This document shows positions 8,797 to 16,370 of a stretch of DNA of 64,000 bases, piece by piece. The first letter of the stretch is position 1; each line of letters begins with the position of its first letter. A model generated the notes under the pieces. It saw only the letters and a list, made by a program, of their open reading frames with translations. It searched no databases and had not been told where the DNA came from. A program made the translations under genes and the position numbers. The stretch spans positions 104,962 to 168,961 of the forward strand of contig NZ_JASITD010000012.1 of assembly GCF_030063445.1 (NCBI RefSeq), given 5' to 3'. This DNA comes from Hymenobacter sp. H14-R3. GTDB lineage: Bacteria > Bacteroidota > Bacteroidia > Cytophagales > Hymenobacteraceae.

Positions 8797-8875
8797 GTAG
8801 CGTGGATTCTGCTAATCTGCGTGTGGGGTCGTTGTTCAAGCATACCCACGCGCGGACTCGCAGAGTCCACGCTAC
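8797..8875. repeat. inverted repeat (hairpin family C)
   Basis: GTAGCGTGGA at 8797 pairs with TCCACGCTAC ending at 8875; the inner arms (GCGTGTGGG and CCCACGCGC) also pair. The element lies in the 140-bp gap between the divergent M23 peptidase and HMG-CoA lyase genes. Here it is upstream of both genes, unlike most other copies, so a terminator role is less likely. Related copies are at 19318 and 51240. Confidence 0.75.
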
Positions 8876-8894
8876 TGCGCTTTACCTTCGTGCC

Positions 8895-9776
8895 ATGCCC
8901 ACTCACTCTCTCGCTCTCACCGAATGCCCGCGTGATGCCATGCAGGGCCTGCCTGACTTCATTCCGACCGCCACCAAAACGGCCTACCTCCAGCAGTTGC
9001 TAGCCGTGGGCTTCGACGTGCTCGACTTCGGCTCGTTCGTGTCGCCCAAGGCCATTCCGCAGCTGCGCGACACCGCCGAGGTGCTCGCCGGCCTCAACCT
9101 CGACTACACGCGCACCAAGCTGCTGGCCATCGTGGCCAACCTGCGCGGGGCCGAGCAGGCCGCCAGCCACCCCGAAATTAGCTACTTAGGCTTCCCCCTC
9201 TCTGTGAGCGAAACCTTCCAGCGCCGCAACACCAACCAAACCATCGCCGAGGCCCTGGCCGATGTGGCCGCCATGCACGCGCTGTGCGAGCGCCGCGGCA
9301 AAACGCTAATCGTCTATCTATCAATGGGTTTTGGCAACCCCTACGGCGACCCCTACAGCCCCGCCGTGGTGGTCGATTTTACGCAGCAGCTAGCCGCGCT
9401 GGGCGTGCGCATCGTGGCCCTCTCCGACACCATTGGCGTGAGCACGCCGGCCCTCATCATGCCGTTGTTTGAGGAGTTGATTCCGGCCTTCCCGCACATC
9501 GAGTTTGGCGCGCACCTGCACACCACGCCCACCACCTGGCTCGAAAAAGTGCAGGCCGCCTACCAGGCCGGCTGCTGCCGCTTCGATGGCGCACTGGGCG
9601 GCATCGGTGGCTGCCCCATGGCGACCGACGTGCTCACCGGCAACATGGCCACCGAGAACATCGTGGCCTTTCTGGCCGGGCAGGGCGAGGAACTGGGGCT
9701 GGACCTGGCGGCTCTGGCGGCCGCCCAGGCGCAGGCGACTACCGTGTTTCAGCCGCTGCCCGCCAGCGCCGCCTAG
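8895..9776 (+). CDS. hydroxymethylglutaryl-CoA lyase
   Basis: Lyase of 293 aa that splits HMG-CoA into acetyl-CoA and acetoacetate, the last step of leucine breakdown. The ATG at 8895 gives the usual length; an upstream in-frame ATG at 8802 lies inside a hairpin repeat. The N-terminus has the metal/substrate motif LTECPRDAMQGLPDFIPTATK-like, equivalent to GPRDGLQ in the family. The metal-binding HLHTT is followed by the lyase signature with catalytic Cys, RFDGALGGIGGCPMATD, and the GNMATE motif. The TIM-barrel strands (ALSDTIGVSTP) are also visible. The following Fe-S protein gene lies 70 bp downstream and may be cotranscribed. Confidence 0.92.
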   Translation: MPTHSLALTECPRDAMQGLPDFIPTATKTAYLQQLLAVGFDVLDFGSFVSPKAIPQLRDTAEVLAGLNLDYTRTKLLAIVANLRGAEQAASHPEISYLGFPLSVSETFQRRNTNQTIAEALADVAAMHALCERRGKTLIVYLSMGFGNPYGDPYSPAVVVDFTQQLAALGVRIVALSDTIGVSTPALIMPLFEELIPAFPHIEFGAHLHTTPTTWLEKVQAAYQAGCCRFDGALGGIGGCPMATDVLTGNMATENIVAFLAGQGEELGLDLAALAAAQAQATTVFQPLPASAA

Positions 9777-9819
9777 CTTCTGCGTCTTCTGCGCAAGCTT
9801 CTGCGCCTTCTGCGGGAAA
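9777..9819 (+). repeat. short tandem duplication built from CTTCTGCG
   Basis: CTTCTGCG occurs four times, at 9777, 9786, 9798 and 9807, spaced 9, 12 and 9 bp apart. This amounts to two tandem copies of a 21-bp unit in the 70-bp gap between the lyase and the Fe-S protein. It looks like slippage-derived sequence with no evident function. Confidence 0.55.
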
Positions 9820-9846
9820 GCTTCCCCGCCCAAACCCGCCTCAACC

Positions 9847-10584
9847 ATGCACCAAGTCGATATTTTCATTCCCTGCTTCGTGGACCAGCTCTACCCGCAC
9901 ACCGCCCTCAACATGGTGAAGGTGCTGGAAAAAGCCGGCTGCCAGGTGCACTACAACCCGGCCCAAACCTGCTGCGGCCAGCCCGCTTATAACGCTGGCT
10001 ACAAGGAGGAAAGCCGCGACATTGCCAGCAAGTTCCTCACCGATTTCACCCCGCACTCCAACGAGTCGCGCTACGTGGTGAGTCCGTCGGCCTCGTGCGT
10101 GGGCATGGTGCGCAATGCCTACACGCACTTGTTTGCCGGCACGCCCGAGGTGGCGCGCTGCCAGGGCGTGCAGCGCCGCACCTACGAGCTAACCGAGTTT
10201 TTGACCGATGTGCTGAATATCAGTACGATACCCGGTGCGGCGCTGGCCGGCACCTACACCTACCACGACTCGTGCTCGGCGCTGCGCGAGTGCGGCATTC
10301 GGGAGGCCCCGCGCCGGCTGCTCGATGGTGTGGCCGGCCTCAGCCGCCTCGAAATGGCCGAGAACACCACCTGCTGCGGCTTCGGCGGCACATTTGCCGT
10401 AAAGTTTGAGGCTATTTCGGTGGCCATGGCCCAGCAAAAAGTAGAGCACGCCCTGGCCACCGGCGCCGATTATATCGTGAGCACCGACGTGAGCTGCCTC
10501 ATGCACCTGGAGGCCTACATTCGCCGTGAGAAGCTGGCTATCAAAACGATGCATATTGCCGATGTGCTGGCCAGCGGCTGGTAA
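9847..10584 (+). CDS. LutA/LldE-type (Fe-S)-binding oxidoreductase subunit
   Basis: Protein of 245 aa of the cysteine-rich CCG family. The start ATG at 9847 (MHQVDIFIPCFVDQLYP) is where family members usually begin; the frame is open upstream only by chance. Two CCG motifs are present: QTCCGQPAYNAG near residue 40 and NTTCCGFGGTFAVKF near residue 180, plus further Cys at SASCVG and HDSCSALRECG. In LutA/YkgE this domain takes part in electron transfer from lactate or glycolate oxidation. The partner subunits LutB and LutC are not in this window, so its role here is uncertain. It is probably cytoplasmic. Confidence 0.88.
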   Translation: MHQVDIFIPCFVDQLYPHTALNMVKVLEKAGCQVHYNPAQTCCGQPAYNAGYKEESRDIASKFLTDFTPHSNESRYVVSPSASCVGMVRNAYTHLFAGTPEVARCQGVQRRTYELTEFLTDVLNISTIPGAALAGTYTYHDSCSALRECGIREAPRRLLDGVAGLSRLEMAENTTCCGFGGTFAVKFEAISVAMAQQKVEHALATGADYIVSTDVSCLMHLEAYIRREKLAIKTMHIADVLASGW

Positions 10585-10707
10585 TCTTAGCTGGCAGCTA
10601 CCAAGCAGCAGTTATCGGAAGCGGGCGTTGAGTACTTCAAGATGAATATTGGATGAAAACCCGCCGGGCAATGCCCCCGTTGAGGAAATCCACTTGATAG
10701 GTGCTCA

Positions 10708-10725
10708 CTGATAACTGATAACTGA
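10708..10725 (+). repeat. CTGATAA heptamer repeat just before the CDF start
   Basis: Two tandem copies of CTGATAA (10708-10721) are followed by CTGA and end three bases before the start ATG at 10728. The repeat lies exactly where the ribosome binds, so changes in copy number could alter translation. This is a sequence observation; variation is not shown. Confidence 0.5.
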
Positions 10726-10727
10726 AA

Positions 10728-11660
10728 ATGGCCGGTGGTTCTAAAGTAGTTGTATACGGGGCCATCGCGGCTAACCTGGCCATCGCGGTAGCCAAGTTTA
10801 CGGCCGCATTTTTCACGGGTAGCGCCGCTATGCTCTCCGAGGGCATTCACTCGCTGGTGGATAGCGGCAACGGCCTGCTCATCCTACTGGGGCTATCGCG
10901 GGCGGCCAAGCCGGCCGACGACCAGCACCCGTTTGGGCACGGTAAAGAGCTGTATTTCTGGACGATGATTGTGGCCGTGCTTATCTTCGCGGTGGGCGGC
11001 GGTATCTCGCTCTACGAGGGCTGGATTCATATTAAGGAGCCCGCCCCGCTCACCGACCCCACCTGGAACTACTGGGTGCTGGGCCTGGCCGTGCTCTTCG
11101 AGGGCATCGCTTTTTCGCTGGCCTTCCGCGAATTCAACAAAACGCGTGGCGACGCGGCCTTCTGGAAAGCCCTGCGCGCCAGCCGCGACCCGGCCGTGTA
11201 CGCCATTCTGCTCGAAGACCTGGCCGCGCTCGTGGGCCTGGTTATCGCGCTGGGCGGCGTGTATTTTGGCCACCTACTCCACAACCCGTATTTCGACGGG
11301 GGGGCCTCCATCGCCATTGGCCTGCTGCTCATCGGCATGGCCGTATTCATGCTCAAGGAAACGCGCGGCCTGCTGGTGGGCGAGGGCGTCGACGCCGCCA
11401 CGCGGGCCAGCCTGCAAGCATTGGCCCAGGCCGAGCCGGCCGTGCGCAGCCTCAGGCCGCCGCTCTCGATGTACCTAGGCCCGGCCGATGCCTTCCTGGC
11501 GCTCGACGTGCGCTTCCAGCAAGACCTTTCGGCTCAGCAGGTGGAAGACGCCGTGGGCCGCCTCGAAAAAGCCATCCGGGCCAAGCACCCCGAATTCAAG
11601 CGCATTTTTGTGGAGGCCGAGTCGTTTGCGCCCGAGCAGCGGGCCGGGTATACCTCCTAA
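10728..11660 (+). CDS. cation diffusion facilitator family metal exporter
   Basis: Inner-membrane transporter of 310 aa that should export Zn2+ or a similar metal in exchange for protons. Five or six hydrophobic helices occupy residues about 5-215. The metal-site motifs are present: SEGIHSLVDSGNG in helix 2 and HPFGHGKE in the loop after it, followed by EDLAALVGLVIALGG in helix 5. The C-terminal about 95 residues form the cytoplasmic dimerisation domain (LGPADAFLALDVRFQQDLS). The stop overlaps the stop of the convergent oxygenase pseudogene by three bases. The metal cannot be deduced from the sequence. Confidence 0.93.
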   Translation: MAGGSKVVVYGAIAANLAIAVAKFTAAFFTGSAAMLSEGIHSLVDSGNGLLILLGLSRAAKPADDQHPFGHGKELYFWTMIVAVLIFAVGGGISLYEGWIHIKEPAPLTDPTWNYWVLGLAVLFEGIAFSLAFREFNKTRGDAAFWKALRASRDPAVYAILLEDLAALVGLVIALGGVYFGHLLHNPYFDGGASIAIGLLLIGMAVFMLKETRGLLVGEGVDAATRASLQALAQAEPAVRSLRPPLSMYLGPADAFLALDVRFQQDLSAQQVEDAVGRLEKAIRAKHPEFKRIFVEAESFAPEQRAGYTS

Positions 11661-12232
11661 ATACCTGAGGAAGTGGGTGTTGTGGCGTCGGCGAGGCGGT
11701 ACATCACATCTAAGCGCAGCACGTATTTCACGCCCTGCGTTACCTCGCTGCCCTCGTGGTAGAGGCTATGCAGGAAGATAAGCGCCATGCCCTGCCGGGG
11801 CCGGATGCGCACGCCCCGAAACGTAGTGTCGCCGCCCTGAAAATTATCGTTCAGGTAAACCATGAAAGTGAAGTAGCTGGCTTCGTGTGCATTGCGGGCA
11901 TAGCTCTCGTCGTAGTGGCCTTTAAACTTGTGCCCCCTCTGGTAGCGGTAGAAGCGAAACAGCTCGTTGAGGCCGCAGGCGGTACTATTGCCCAACTGCG
12001 CCGGGGCAAAGGGCTGAATTTTCTCTCACAGGGTTTGGGCCAGCTCCTCACTGTTGTGAAATGCCCGGCTGTTATTGCGCACATCCGTCTTGACCTTGCT
12101 GCCCCCCGCCGCGTTCACCTTAGCCAGCTCGTAGCCGATTTCTTCACTGCGCACAATGTACTGTAAGCACTCGGCGCGCGTGAGGAGGTCTTCAACGGTG
12201 AAAATATTATCGGCTACCTTCGTTATTTTCAT
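11657..12232 (-). pseudogene. 2OG-Fe(II) oxygenase interrupted by an in-frame TGA
   Basis: One continuous 191-codon frame is broken only by TGA at 12026-12028 (codon 69). The first part (MKITKVADNIFTVEDLLTRA) and the second part (EKIQPFAPAQLGNSTACGL) join in the same frame. The second part has the prolyl-4-hydroxylase-type iron ligands: His and Asp in GHYDES, His in FLHSLYHEGSEV, and the 2-oxoglutarate-binding basic residue in KYVLRLDVMY. Such enzymes hydroxylate side chains using Fe(II), O2 and 2-oxoglutarate. Product: probably non-functional unless the stop is read through or is a sequencing error. No initiation codon restores the first part from the second. The 3' end overlaps the CDF stop. 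Confidence 0.8.
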
Positions 12233-12245
12233 TAGCTAAGTTGCT

Positions 12246-13109
12246 TTACAGCAATACCTTAATGCGCGCCGTGAGCCCTGCGCTAGCGGGCACCAGGGGC
12301 AGGCGCACGGCGGGCTCACACACACCTTGCAGGGCCAGGGCGGCCTTCACGCCCACGGGGTTACCTTCCTCATACAGGAGCGGGTTGAGGGGCACCAGGC
12401 TGAACAGCAACTGCTGCGCCTGGGCAAAATCGCCGGCCAGCGCGGCGCGGGTCATGTCGCTGAATTTGCGCGGCAACGCATTGGCCATCACCGAGATAAT
12501 GCCCTGGCCGCCGCAGGCGATGAGCGGCAGCGTGAGCATGTCGTCGCCGCTCAAAAACAGGAAATCAGCCGGCTTGCCAGCCAAAATGGCCAGGCACTGC
12601 TCCAGGTTGCCGCTAGCTTCCTTGAGGCCGATAATATTGGGGTGCTGGGCCAGGTGCAGCACGGTGTCGGCCGCCAGGTTGGAGCCCGTGCGGCTGGGCA
12701 CGTTGTAGAGCAGCAAGGGCAGGGCCGAGGCATCGGCCAGGTGCTGATAATGAGCCACTAAGCCCGCCTGGCTGGGCTTGTTGTAGGCGGGGCTGGCCGA
12801 CAGAATAGCCGTAACGCCGCCGAGGTCGGTATCGCGCAGCTGCTGCACCACGGCGGCCGTGTCGTTGCCGCCGATGCCGTACACGAGCGGCACGCGGCCG
12901 GCTACGTACTCGCGCGCAACGCGCAGTAAGTCAGTTTTCTCGGAAGAGGTAACGGTGGGCGATTCACCCGTGGTGCCGTTGATAACCAGGTACTCCACGC
13001 CGCCGGCAATCGTAAAATCGAGGAGGCGCTTCCAGGCGGCCAGGTCGACCGTGCCGGTGGGGGTAAAAGGCGTCACGAGGGCCACGCCGGTGCCGTGTAG
13101 TTTGTTCAT
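12246..13109 (-). CDS. dapA: 4-hydroxy-tetrahydrodipicolinate synthase
   Basis: Enzyme of 287 aa that condenses pyruvate with aspartate semialdehyde, the first committed step to diaminopimelate and lysine. The ATG at 13109 gives MNKLHGTGVALVTPF, the usual N-terminus; the open frame upstream is fortuitous. Catalytic residues are visible: GTTGES (45-50) for substrate binding, Tyr135 in LLYNVPSRTG, and the Schiff-base Lys163 in IIGLKEASGN. Length and motifs fit the DapA family rather than N-acetylneuraminate lyase. It starts 82 bp from the divergent deacetylase gene, so the two probably share an intergenic promoter region. It is cytoplasmic. Confidence 0.94.
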   Translation of the reverse strand: MNKLHGTGVALVTPFTPTGTVDLAAWKRLLDFTIAGGVEYLVINGTTGESPTVTSSEKTDLLRVAREYVAGRVPLVYGIGGNDTAAVVQQLRDTDLGGVTAILSASPAYNKPSQAGLVAHYQHLADASALPLLLYNVPSRTGSNLAADTVLHLAQHPNIIGLKEASGNLEQCLAILAGKPADFLFLSGDDMLTLPLIACGGQGIISVMANALPRKFSDMTRAALAGDFAQAQQLLFSLVPLNPLLYEEGNPVGVKAALALQGVCEPAVRLPLVPASAGLTARIKVLL

Positions 13110-13191
13110 CCGCTGTGGGGGTTGTTGCTTTGTGACAAAAGTACGCTTATCGTCCGCCGTCGCGCCCCGCCGGCAATTTTTTCTATCATCC

Positions 13192-14133
13192 TTGAAAGCT
13201 CTGTTTTCCGCGACCAGCCTGTTGGCTGCTACCCTCGTGTTGGTCGCCTGCGATTCTAAAACCGCCACTACCGGCGAAGCCCGCACCACGCCCGACTCGG
13301 AAGCCATGGGCAAAGCTGCCTCGGCCAAAACCGACGAAGCCGCGCCTACCTCCGGCACCGCCGCCGTAGCCGCCGACGAGGCCAACGCCGTGCCCGGCCC
13401 CAACCCCAGCACTATTTCGGCCGCCAAGGCCGGCGACGCGGCCGCCATCTACGCCCGGCCGCAGGTGCCGATTTTGTGCTACCACCAGATTCGCGACTGG
13501 ACCGCCCGCGACTCGAAGGGCGCCAAGGACTACATCATTCCCATTGCCGCCTTCAAGGCCCAGATGAAGATGCTGGCCGACTCGGGCTACCACAGCATTC
13601 AGCCCGACCAGCTCTACGCCTACCTCACCACCGGGGCCCAGCTGCCCAGCAAGCCGGTGATGCTCACGTTTGATGACACGGACCTCGACCAGTTTACCAT
13701 CGCCCGGCCCACGCTGGCCCAGTACGGCTACAAGGGCGTGTACTTCGTGATGACCGTGAGCCTGGGCCGGCCGCACTACATGACCAAGGCCATGGTGAAG
13801 CAGCTCTCCGACGAGGGCAACCAGATTGGCTCGCACACCTGGGACCACCACAACGTGAAAAAGTACCAGGGCCAGGATTGGGTAACCCAAATCGACAAGC
13901 CCACCAAAACCCTGGAGGAGATTACGGGCAAGAAAATCAAGTACTTCGCCTACCCCTTCGGCCTCTGGAACACCCCGGCGTTCCCCGAGCTCAAGCAGCG
14001 CGGCTTCGTGGCCGCCTTCTCGCTGGCCGAAAAGCGCGACCAGCAGGACCCGCTCTTTACCATCCGGCGCATCATCGCCAGTGGCTACTGGAGCCCGCGC
14101 ACGCTGCACAACAGCATGGTGCAGAGCTTCTAA
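13192..14133 (+). CDS. polysaccharide deacetylase lipoprotein (NodB domain)
   Basis: Exported deacetylase of about 313 aa. No ATG suits the signal; the TTG at 13192 begins a lipoprotein signal (LKALFSATSLLAATLVLVAC) with the lipobox LVAC. An Ala/Thr-rich linker spans residues about 22-85. The NodB domain follows: QVPILCYHQIRDW, then PVMLTFDDTD carrying the catalytic and metal Asp pair, and SHTWDHHNV carrying the metal His residues. FAYPFGLWN and IRRIIASGYW complete the domain. Such enzymes remove acetyl groups from N-acetylglucosamine polymers in an envelope polysaccharide. The substrate is unknown. The next gene starts 12 bp downstream and may be cotranscribed. Confidence 0.88.
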   Translation: MKALFSATSLLAATLVLVACDSKTATTGEARTTPDSEAMGKAASAKTDEAAPTSGTAAVAADEANAVPGPNPSTISAAKAGDAAAIYARPQVPILCYHQIRDWTARDSKGAKDYIIPIAAFKAQMKMLADSGYHSIQPDQLYAYLTTGAQLPSKPVMLTFDDTDLDQFTIARPTLAQYGYKGVYFVMTVSLGRPHYMTKAMVKQLSDEGNQIGSHTWDHHNVKKYQGQDWVTQIDKPTKTLEEITGKKIKYFAYPFGLWNTPAFPELKQRGFVAAFSLAEKRDQQDPLFTIRRIIASGYWSPRTLHNSMVQSF

Positions 14134-14145
14134 GCGCGCTGATTT

Positions 14146-14487
14146 ATGCGCCCGAACAACAGCGAGTACGTTACCAGTATTTCCGTTGAATTGGCCTGGC
14201 TGCTTGGCAGCTGGGCTTTTTCGTTTGCGCTGCTGGGGGTGGTTTTTGGGTTTGGCCGCCTGGCCGCGGGGCCGCTGGATATTCAGCTGCACAACCGGTA
14301 TTTTATGCTCACTGCGGGCTACGCCACCTTCCCCGTCTTCGTGTTGGTAGCCACCGTGGTTACGGTAGTGCGCGGGGTGCTGGTGCGGTTCAGGCAGGAC
14401 AGCATCAAGGCGGTGCTGGGGCTGCTGGGTATCGTGTGGGCTTTTTTGGGGGTAGTGGTTTATGCCCTGCTGAAAAGTATTCACTGA
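14146..14487 (+). CDS. small membrane protein with a cytochrome-oxidase-like DIQLHN motif
   Basis: Protein of 113 aa with three hydrophobic helices at about residues 15-38, 52-78 and 85-108. The segment PLDIQLHNRYFML resembles the motif that precedes helix X in subunit I of heme-copper oxidases (DIQLHDTYFVVAHFH). The oxidase heme ligands (HFH) are absent here, replaced by TAGYATF, so it is not an oxidase. It could belong to a group of small Bacteroidota membrane proteins with this motif, whose function I do not know. It follows the deacetylase by 12 bp and ends convergently with the LacI gene. Confidence 0.7.
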   Translation: MRPNNSEYVTSISVELAWLLGSWAFSFALLGVVFGFGRLAAGPLDIQLHNRYFMLTAGYATFPVFVLVATVVTVVRGVLVRFRQDSIKAVLGLLGIVWAFLGVVVYALLKSIH

Positions 14488-14516
14488 GGGAAAACCGCCT
14501 GCCAAAAGCGCGCTGC

Positions 14517-15695
14517 TCAAATAGCCAGCCGAAACCCCTCGCCCTTGCCTTTGAGCGACGACTGCCGGATAATCAACTCGCTGGTAACTACGCAGGTGCG
14601 GGGCTGAAAGCGCTCCTGTAGCTGCATCTGCTCCAGAAACAGGTGGGCAGCCTGCTGGCCGATGCGGTAGGGGTGGAGGTCGACGGTGGTGAGGCCGGGC
14701 TCGATGAGACTGGCCAGAAACTCGTCGCCGAAGCCCACAATGGCCATGTCTGCGGGCACGCGGCGGCCCCGGCTGCGCAGCGCCAGCAGGAGGTCGAAGG
14801 CGTTGACGTAGTTGATGGCAAAAATGGCATCGGGCGGCTCGGGCAGGGCCAGCCACGCATCGAGGCAGGCCACGGCCGACTCGGTACGAAAGTCGATGTG
14901 GGCAATCAGGGCATCTTCTACCGGCAGGCCGTGCTTGCGCAGCGCGCCCAGGTAGCCCGCCTGCCGCTGCTGGCTGATGAGCAGCGACGCCGGCCCCGCC
15001 AGAATGGCAATGCGGCGGCAGCCTTCGAGCACGAGGTGCTCGGTTACGGCGAAGGCCCCGCTCCAGTCGTCAATCATCACCCGCGACACGTTGTCCTGGT
15101 TATACACCCGGTCGAAATGCACGATGGGAATGTCGCGGCAGGCCCTGGGGCTCACGTGGTCAAAATTCTCGGTTTCGCGCGAGTGGCAGATGAGCAGGCC
15201 GTCTACCTGGCTGGCTACCAGTGCCTGCACGTTGCTCACCTCCGTGGCGTACGACTCCTTCGACTGGCAAATCATGACCCGGTAGCCGGCCTCGGTGGCC
15301 ACCTGCTGAATGCCGCTGACGGCGGTGGCAAAAAAGGGCCTTTCCAGGTCGGGTATTACCACGCCGATGGTGTTGGTGGCGCGGTTTTTCAGGCTCTGGG
15401 CCAGTAGGTTGGGCTGGTAGTCGAGCTGCCGGGCCGCGTCCAGAATGGCCTGCCGCGTGAGGGCGCTGATGTCAGGGTGGCCGTTGAGCGCCCGCGACAC
15501 CGTGGAGGGAGCCACGCCCACCTGCCGGGCCACGTCGGCAATGGTGGCTTGGCGGCGCTTGCGGCTGGGCGTGCCAGCCAGCTTCTCGGCCGTGAAATGG
15601 TAGTCGCAGGCCTTGCAGAAAAAGCGCTGCCGGCCCCGCACAAAGCCCGCCTTCAGCACGTCATCGGTGAGGCTGCACTTAACACATTTGACCAT
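14517..15695 (-). CDS. LacI family transcriptional regulator with N-terminal zinc ribbon
   Basis: Regulator of 392 aa, about 50 longer than a typical LacI protein. The extra N-terminus is a zinc-ribbon candidate: CVKC (Cys4, Cys7) and CKAC (Cys27, Cys30) around a basic FVRGRQRFF segment, similar in spacing to the ribbon of IS1 InsA-type proteins. Residues about 49-73 are the LacI helix-turn-helix (TIADVARQVGVAPSTVSRAL), followed by the hinge helix (LLAQSLKNRA) and a sugar-binding domain (GVVIPDLERPFFA to LTTVDLHPYRIGQQA). It stands divergent from xylB-xylA-tkt, so it probably senses xylose or a related sugar. The palindrome at 15798-15831 is its likely operator and lies on its own promoter. 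Confidence 0.9.
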   Translation of the reverse strand: MVKCVKCSLTDDVLKAGFVRGRQRFFCKACDYHFTAEKLAGTPSRKRRQATIADVARQVGVAPSTVSRALNGHPDISALTRQAILDAARQLDYQPNLLAQSLKNRATNTIGVVIPDLERPFFATAVSGIQQVATEAGYRVMICQSKESYATEVSNVQALVASQVDGLLICHSRETENFDHVSPRACRDIPIVHFDRVYNQDNVSRVMIDDWSGAFAVTEHLVLEGCRRIAILAGPASLLISQQRQAGYLGALRKHGLPVEDALIAHIDFRTESAVACLDAWLALPEPPDAIFAINYVNAFDLLLALRSRGRRVPADMAIVGFGDEFLASLIEPGLTTVDLHPYRIGQQAAHLFLEQMQLQERFQPRTCVVTSELIIRQSSLKGKGEGFRLAI

Positions 15696-15788
15696 GGCGG
15701 GTGGGTAAAAGAAAAATTAGATAATGTGAAGGTCGGCCATAATCTGTGAAGTGGCCCCCGAAAAGCAGAAACCGCATAAATAGTTCGT

Positions 15789-15818
15789 AAAGATTACCTA
15801 TCGGCAACGTTTGCGCAA
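15789..15818 (-). promoter_or_regulatory. candidate promoter of the LacI regulator
   Basis: Read on the minus strand, TTG (15818-15816), 19 bases, then TAATCTTT (15796-15789) match the Bacteroidota housekeeping promoter layout of TTTG/TTG-N19-TAnnTTTG. It lies about 95 bp before the regulator start. The TTG element falls inside the operator palindrome, so bound repressor would block the promoter. This is inferred from pattern only. Confidence 0.5.
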
Positions 15819-15831
15819 CCGTTGCCGGTAG
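15798..15831. promoter_or_regulatory. 34-bp palindromic operator, LacI-type
   Basis: The dyad is centred between 15814 and 15815 and pairs at 15 of 17 positions per arm. The core reads GCAACGTTTGC followed directly by GCAACCGTTGC, that is, two overlapping sites of the GCAA-CG-TTGC type used by LacI proteins, set on a central TTGCGCAA. It lies about 102 bp upstream of the LacI gene and about 540 bp upstream of xylB. Autoregulation by the adjacent LacI protein is the simplest reading. Confidence 0.7.
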
Positions 15832-16332
15832 TTTTTAGCCTTACATTGCCTGGAATACTAACTTTTAGGTGTTAGCAAGTGGTGGCGCAGCCGCTATATT
15901 TGAGCAAGCTTCCTTTCCTACCTGTTGGCAGTCGGCGCAGTTGGTTTTGCGCTGGTGCGCACTGTTGCAGGAGGCAAAATTGCATTTTTCTAATAATGCC
16001 GCCGTGTTGCCTGCCTCGTCCCAGGTGGGGCCAGCCGGCCTGGTTTTTAGGAGCAGGACTTACCCACCTTCCGCCCCACTGCCTTTTATTCTTCCAGCCA
16101 GGTGTTATTTAATTAAAATAATTAACTTATTGACGGTCAATATTTTAAAAACAAAAAGCTTGACGGCGGCGGCCGTGGCTTCCCATCCTTTTTAGGGTAG
16201 GGGCAGGGCCAGGCAACCTGCGGCGAAGCCCCAACCCTGACCAGCCGCATGGGCGTGGCCTTTGTGCCCTCGGCCCGCCGCCTGGCGCTGGGCGCGGCCA
16301 AGCCCGCGTCGGCCCTGCCCACCGTTAACTAA
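15832..16332. other. 500-bp intergenic region upstream of xylB
   Basis: No convincing gene is present. An AT-rich island lies at about 16105-16160 and contains the palindrome TTGACGGTCAA (16132-16142), which could mark the xylB promoter or an operator. Part of the right half (about 16201-16332) is GC-rich with one open frame ending in TAA at 16330, encoding MGVAFVPSARRLALGAAKPA and a few more residues; it may be the remnant of a gene end, but I cannot name it. The length is unusual for a two-gene divergent region in this window. Confidence 0.45.
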
Positions 16333-16354
16333 AGGCCCGCTGCTTTACGGGCCT
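16333..16354 (+). promoter_or_regulatory. short hairpin in the xylB leader
   Basis: AGGCCCG (16333-16339) pairs with CGGGCCT (16348-16354) around an 8-nt loop, ending 16 bp before the xylB ATG. It could be the tail of a terminator or could affect xylB translation. The poly-T tract expected of a terminator is missing. Confidence 0.35.
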
Positions 16355-16370
16355 ATTGAATCAGCAAAAA

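Noticed and set aside
9505..9846. Longer start for the Fe-S protein
   Set aside because: The upstream part is a frame shadow of HMG-CoA lyase and is rich in Arg and Pro; the ATG at 9847 begins the conserved part.
12026..12028. TGA as selenocysteine in the 2OG oxygenase
   Set aside because: I see no hairpin of SECIS type right after the codon, and the position is not a redox site in this family.
13186..14856. 556-aa minus-strand ORF over the deacetylase and LacI genes
   Set aside because: It overlaps two real genes, and its sequence is a Gly/His/Val/Arg-rich shadow with no motif.
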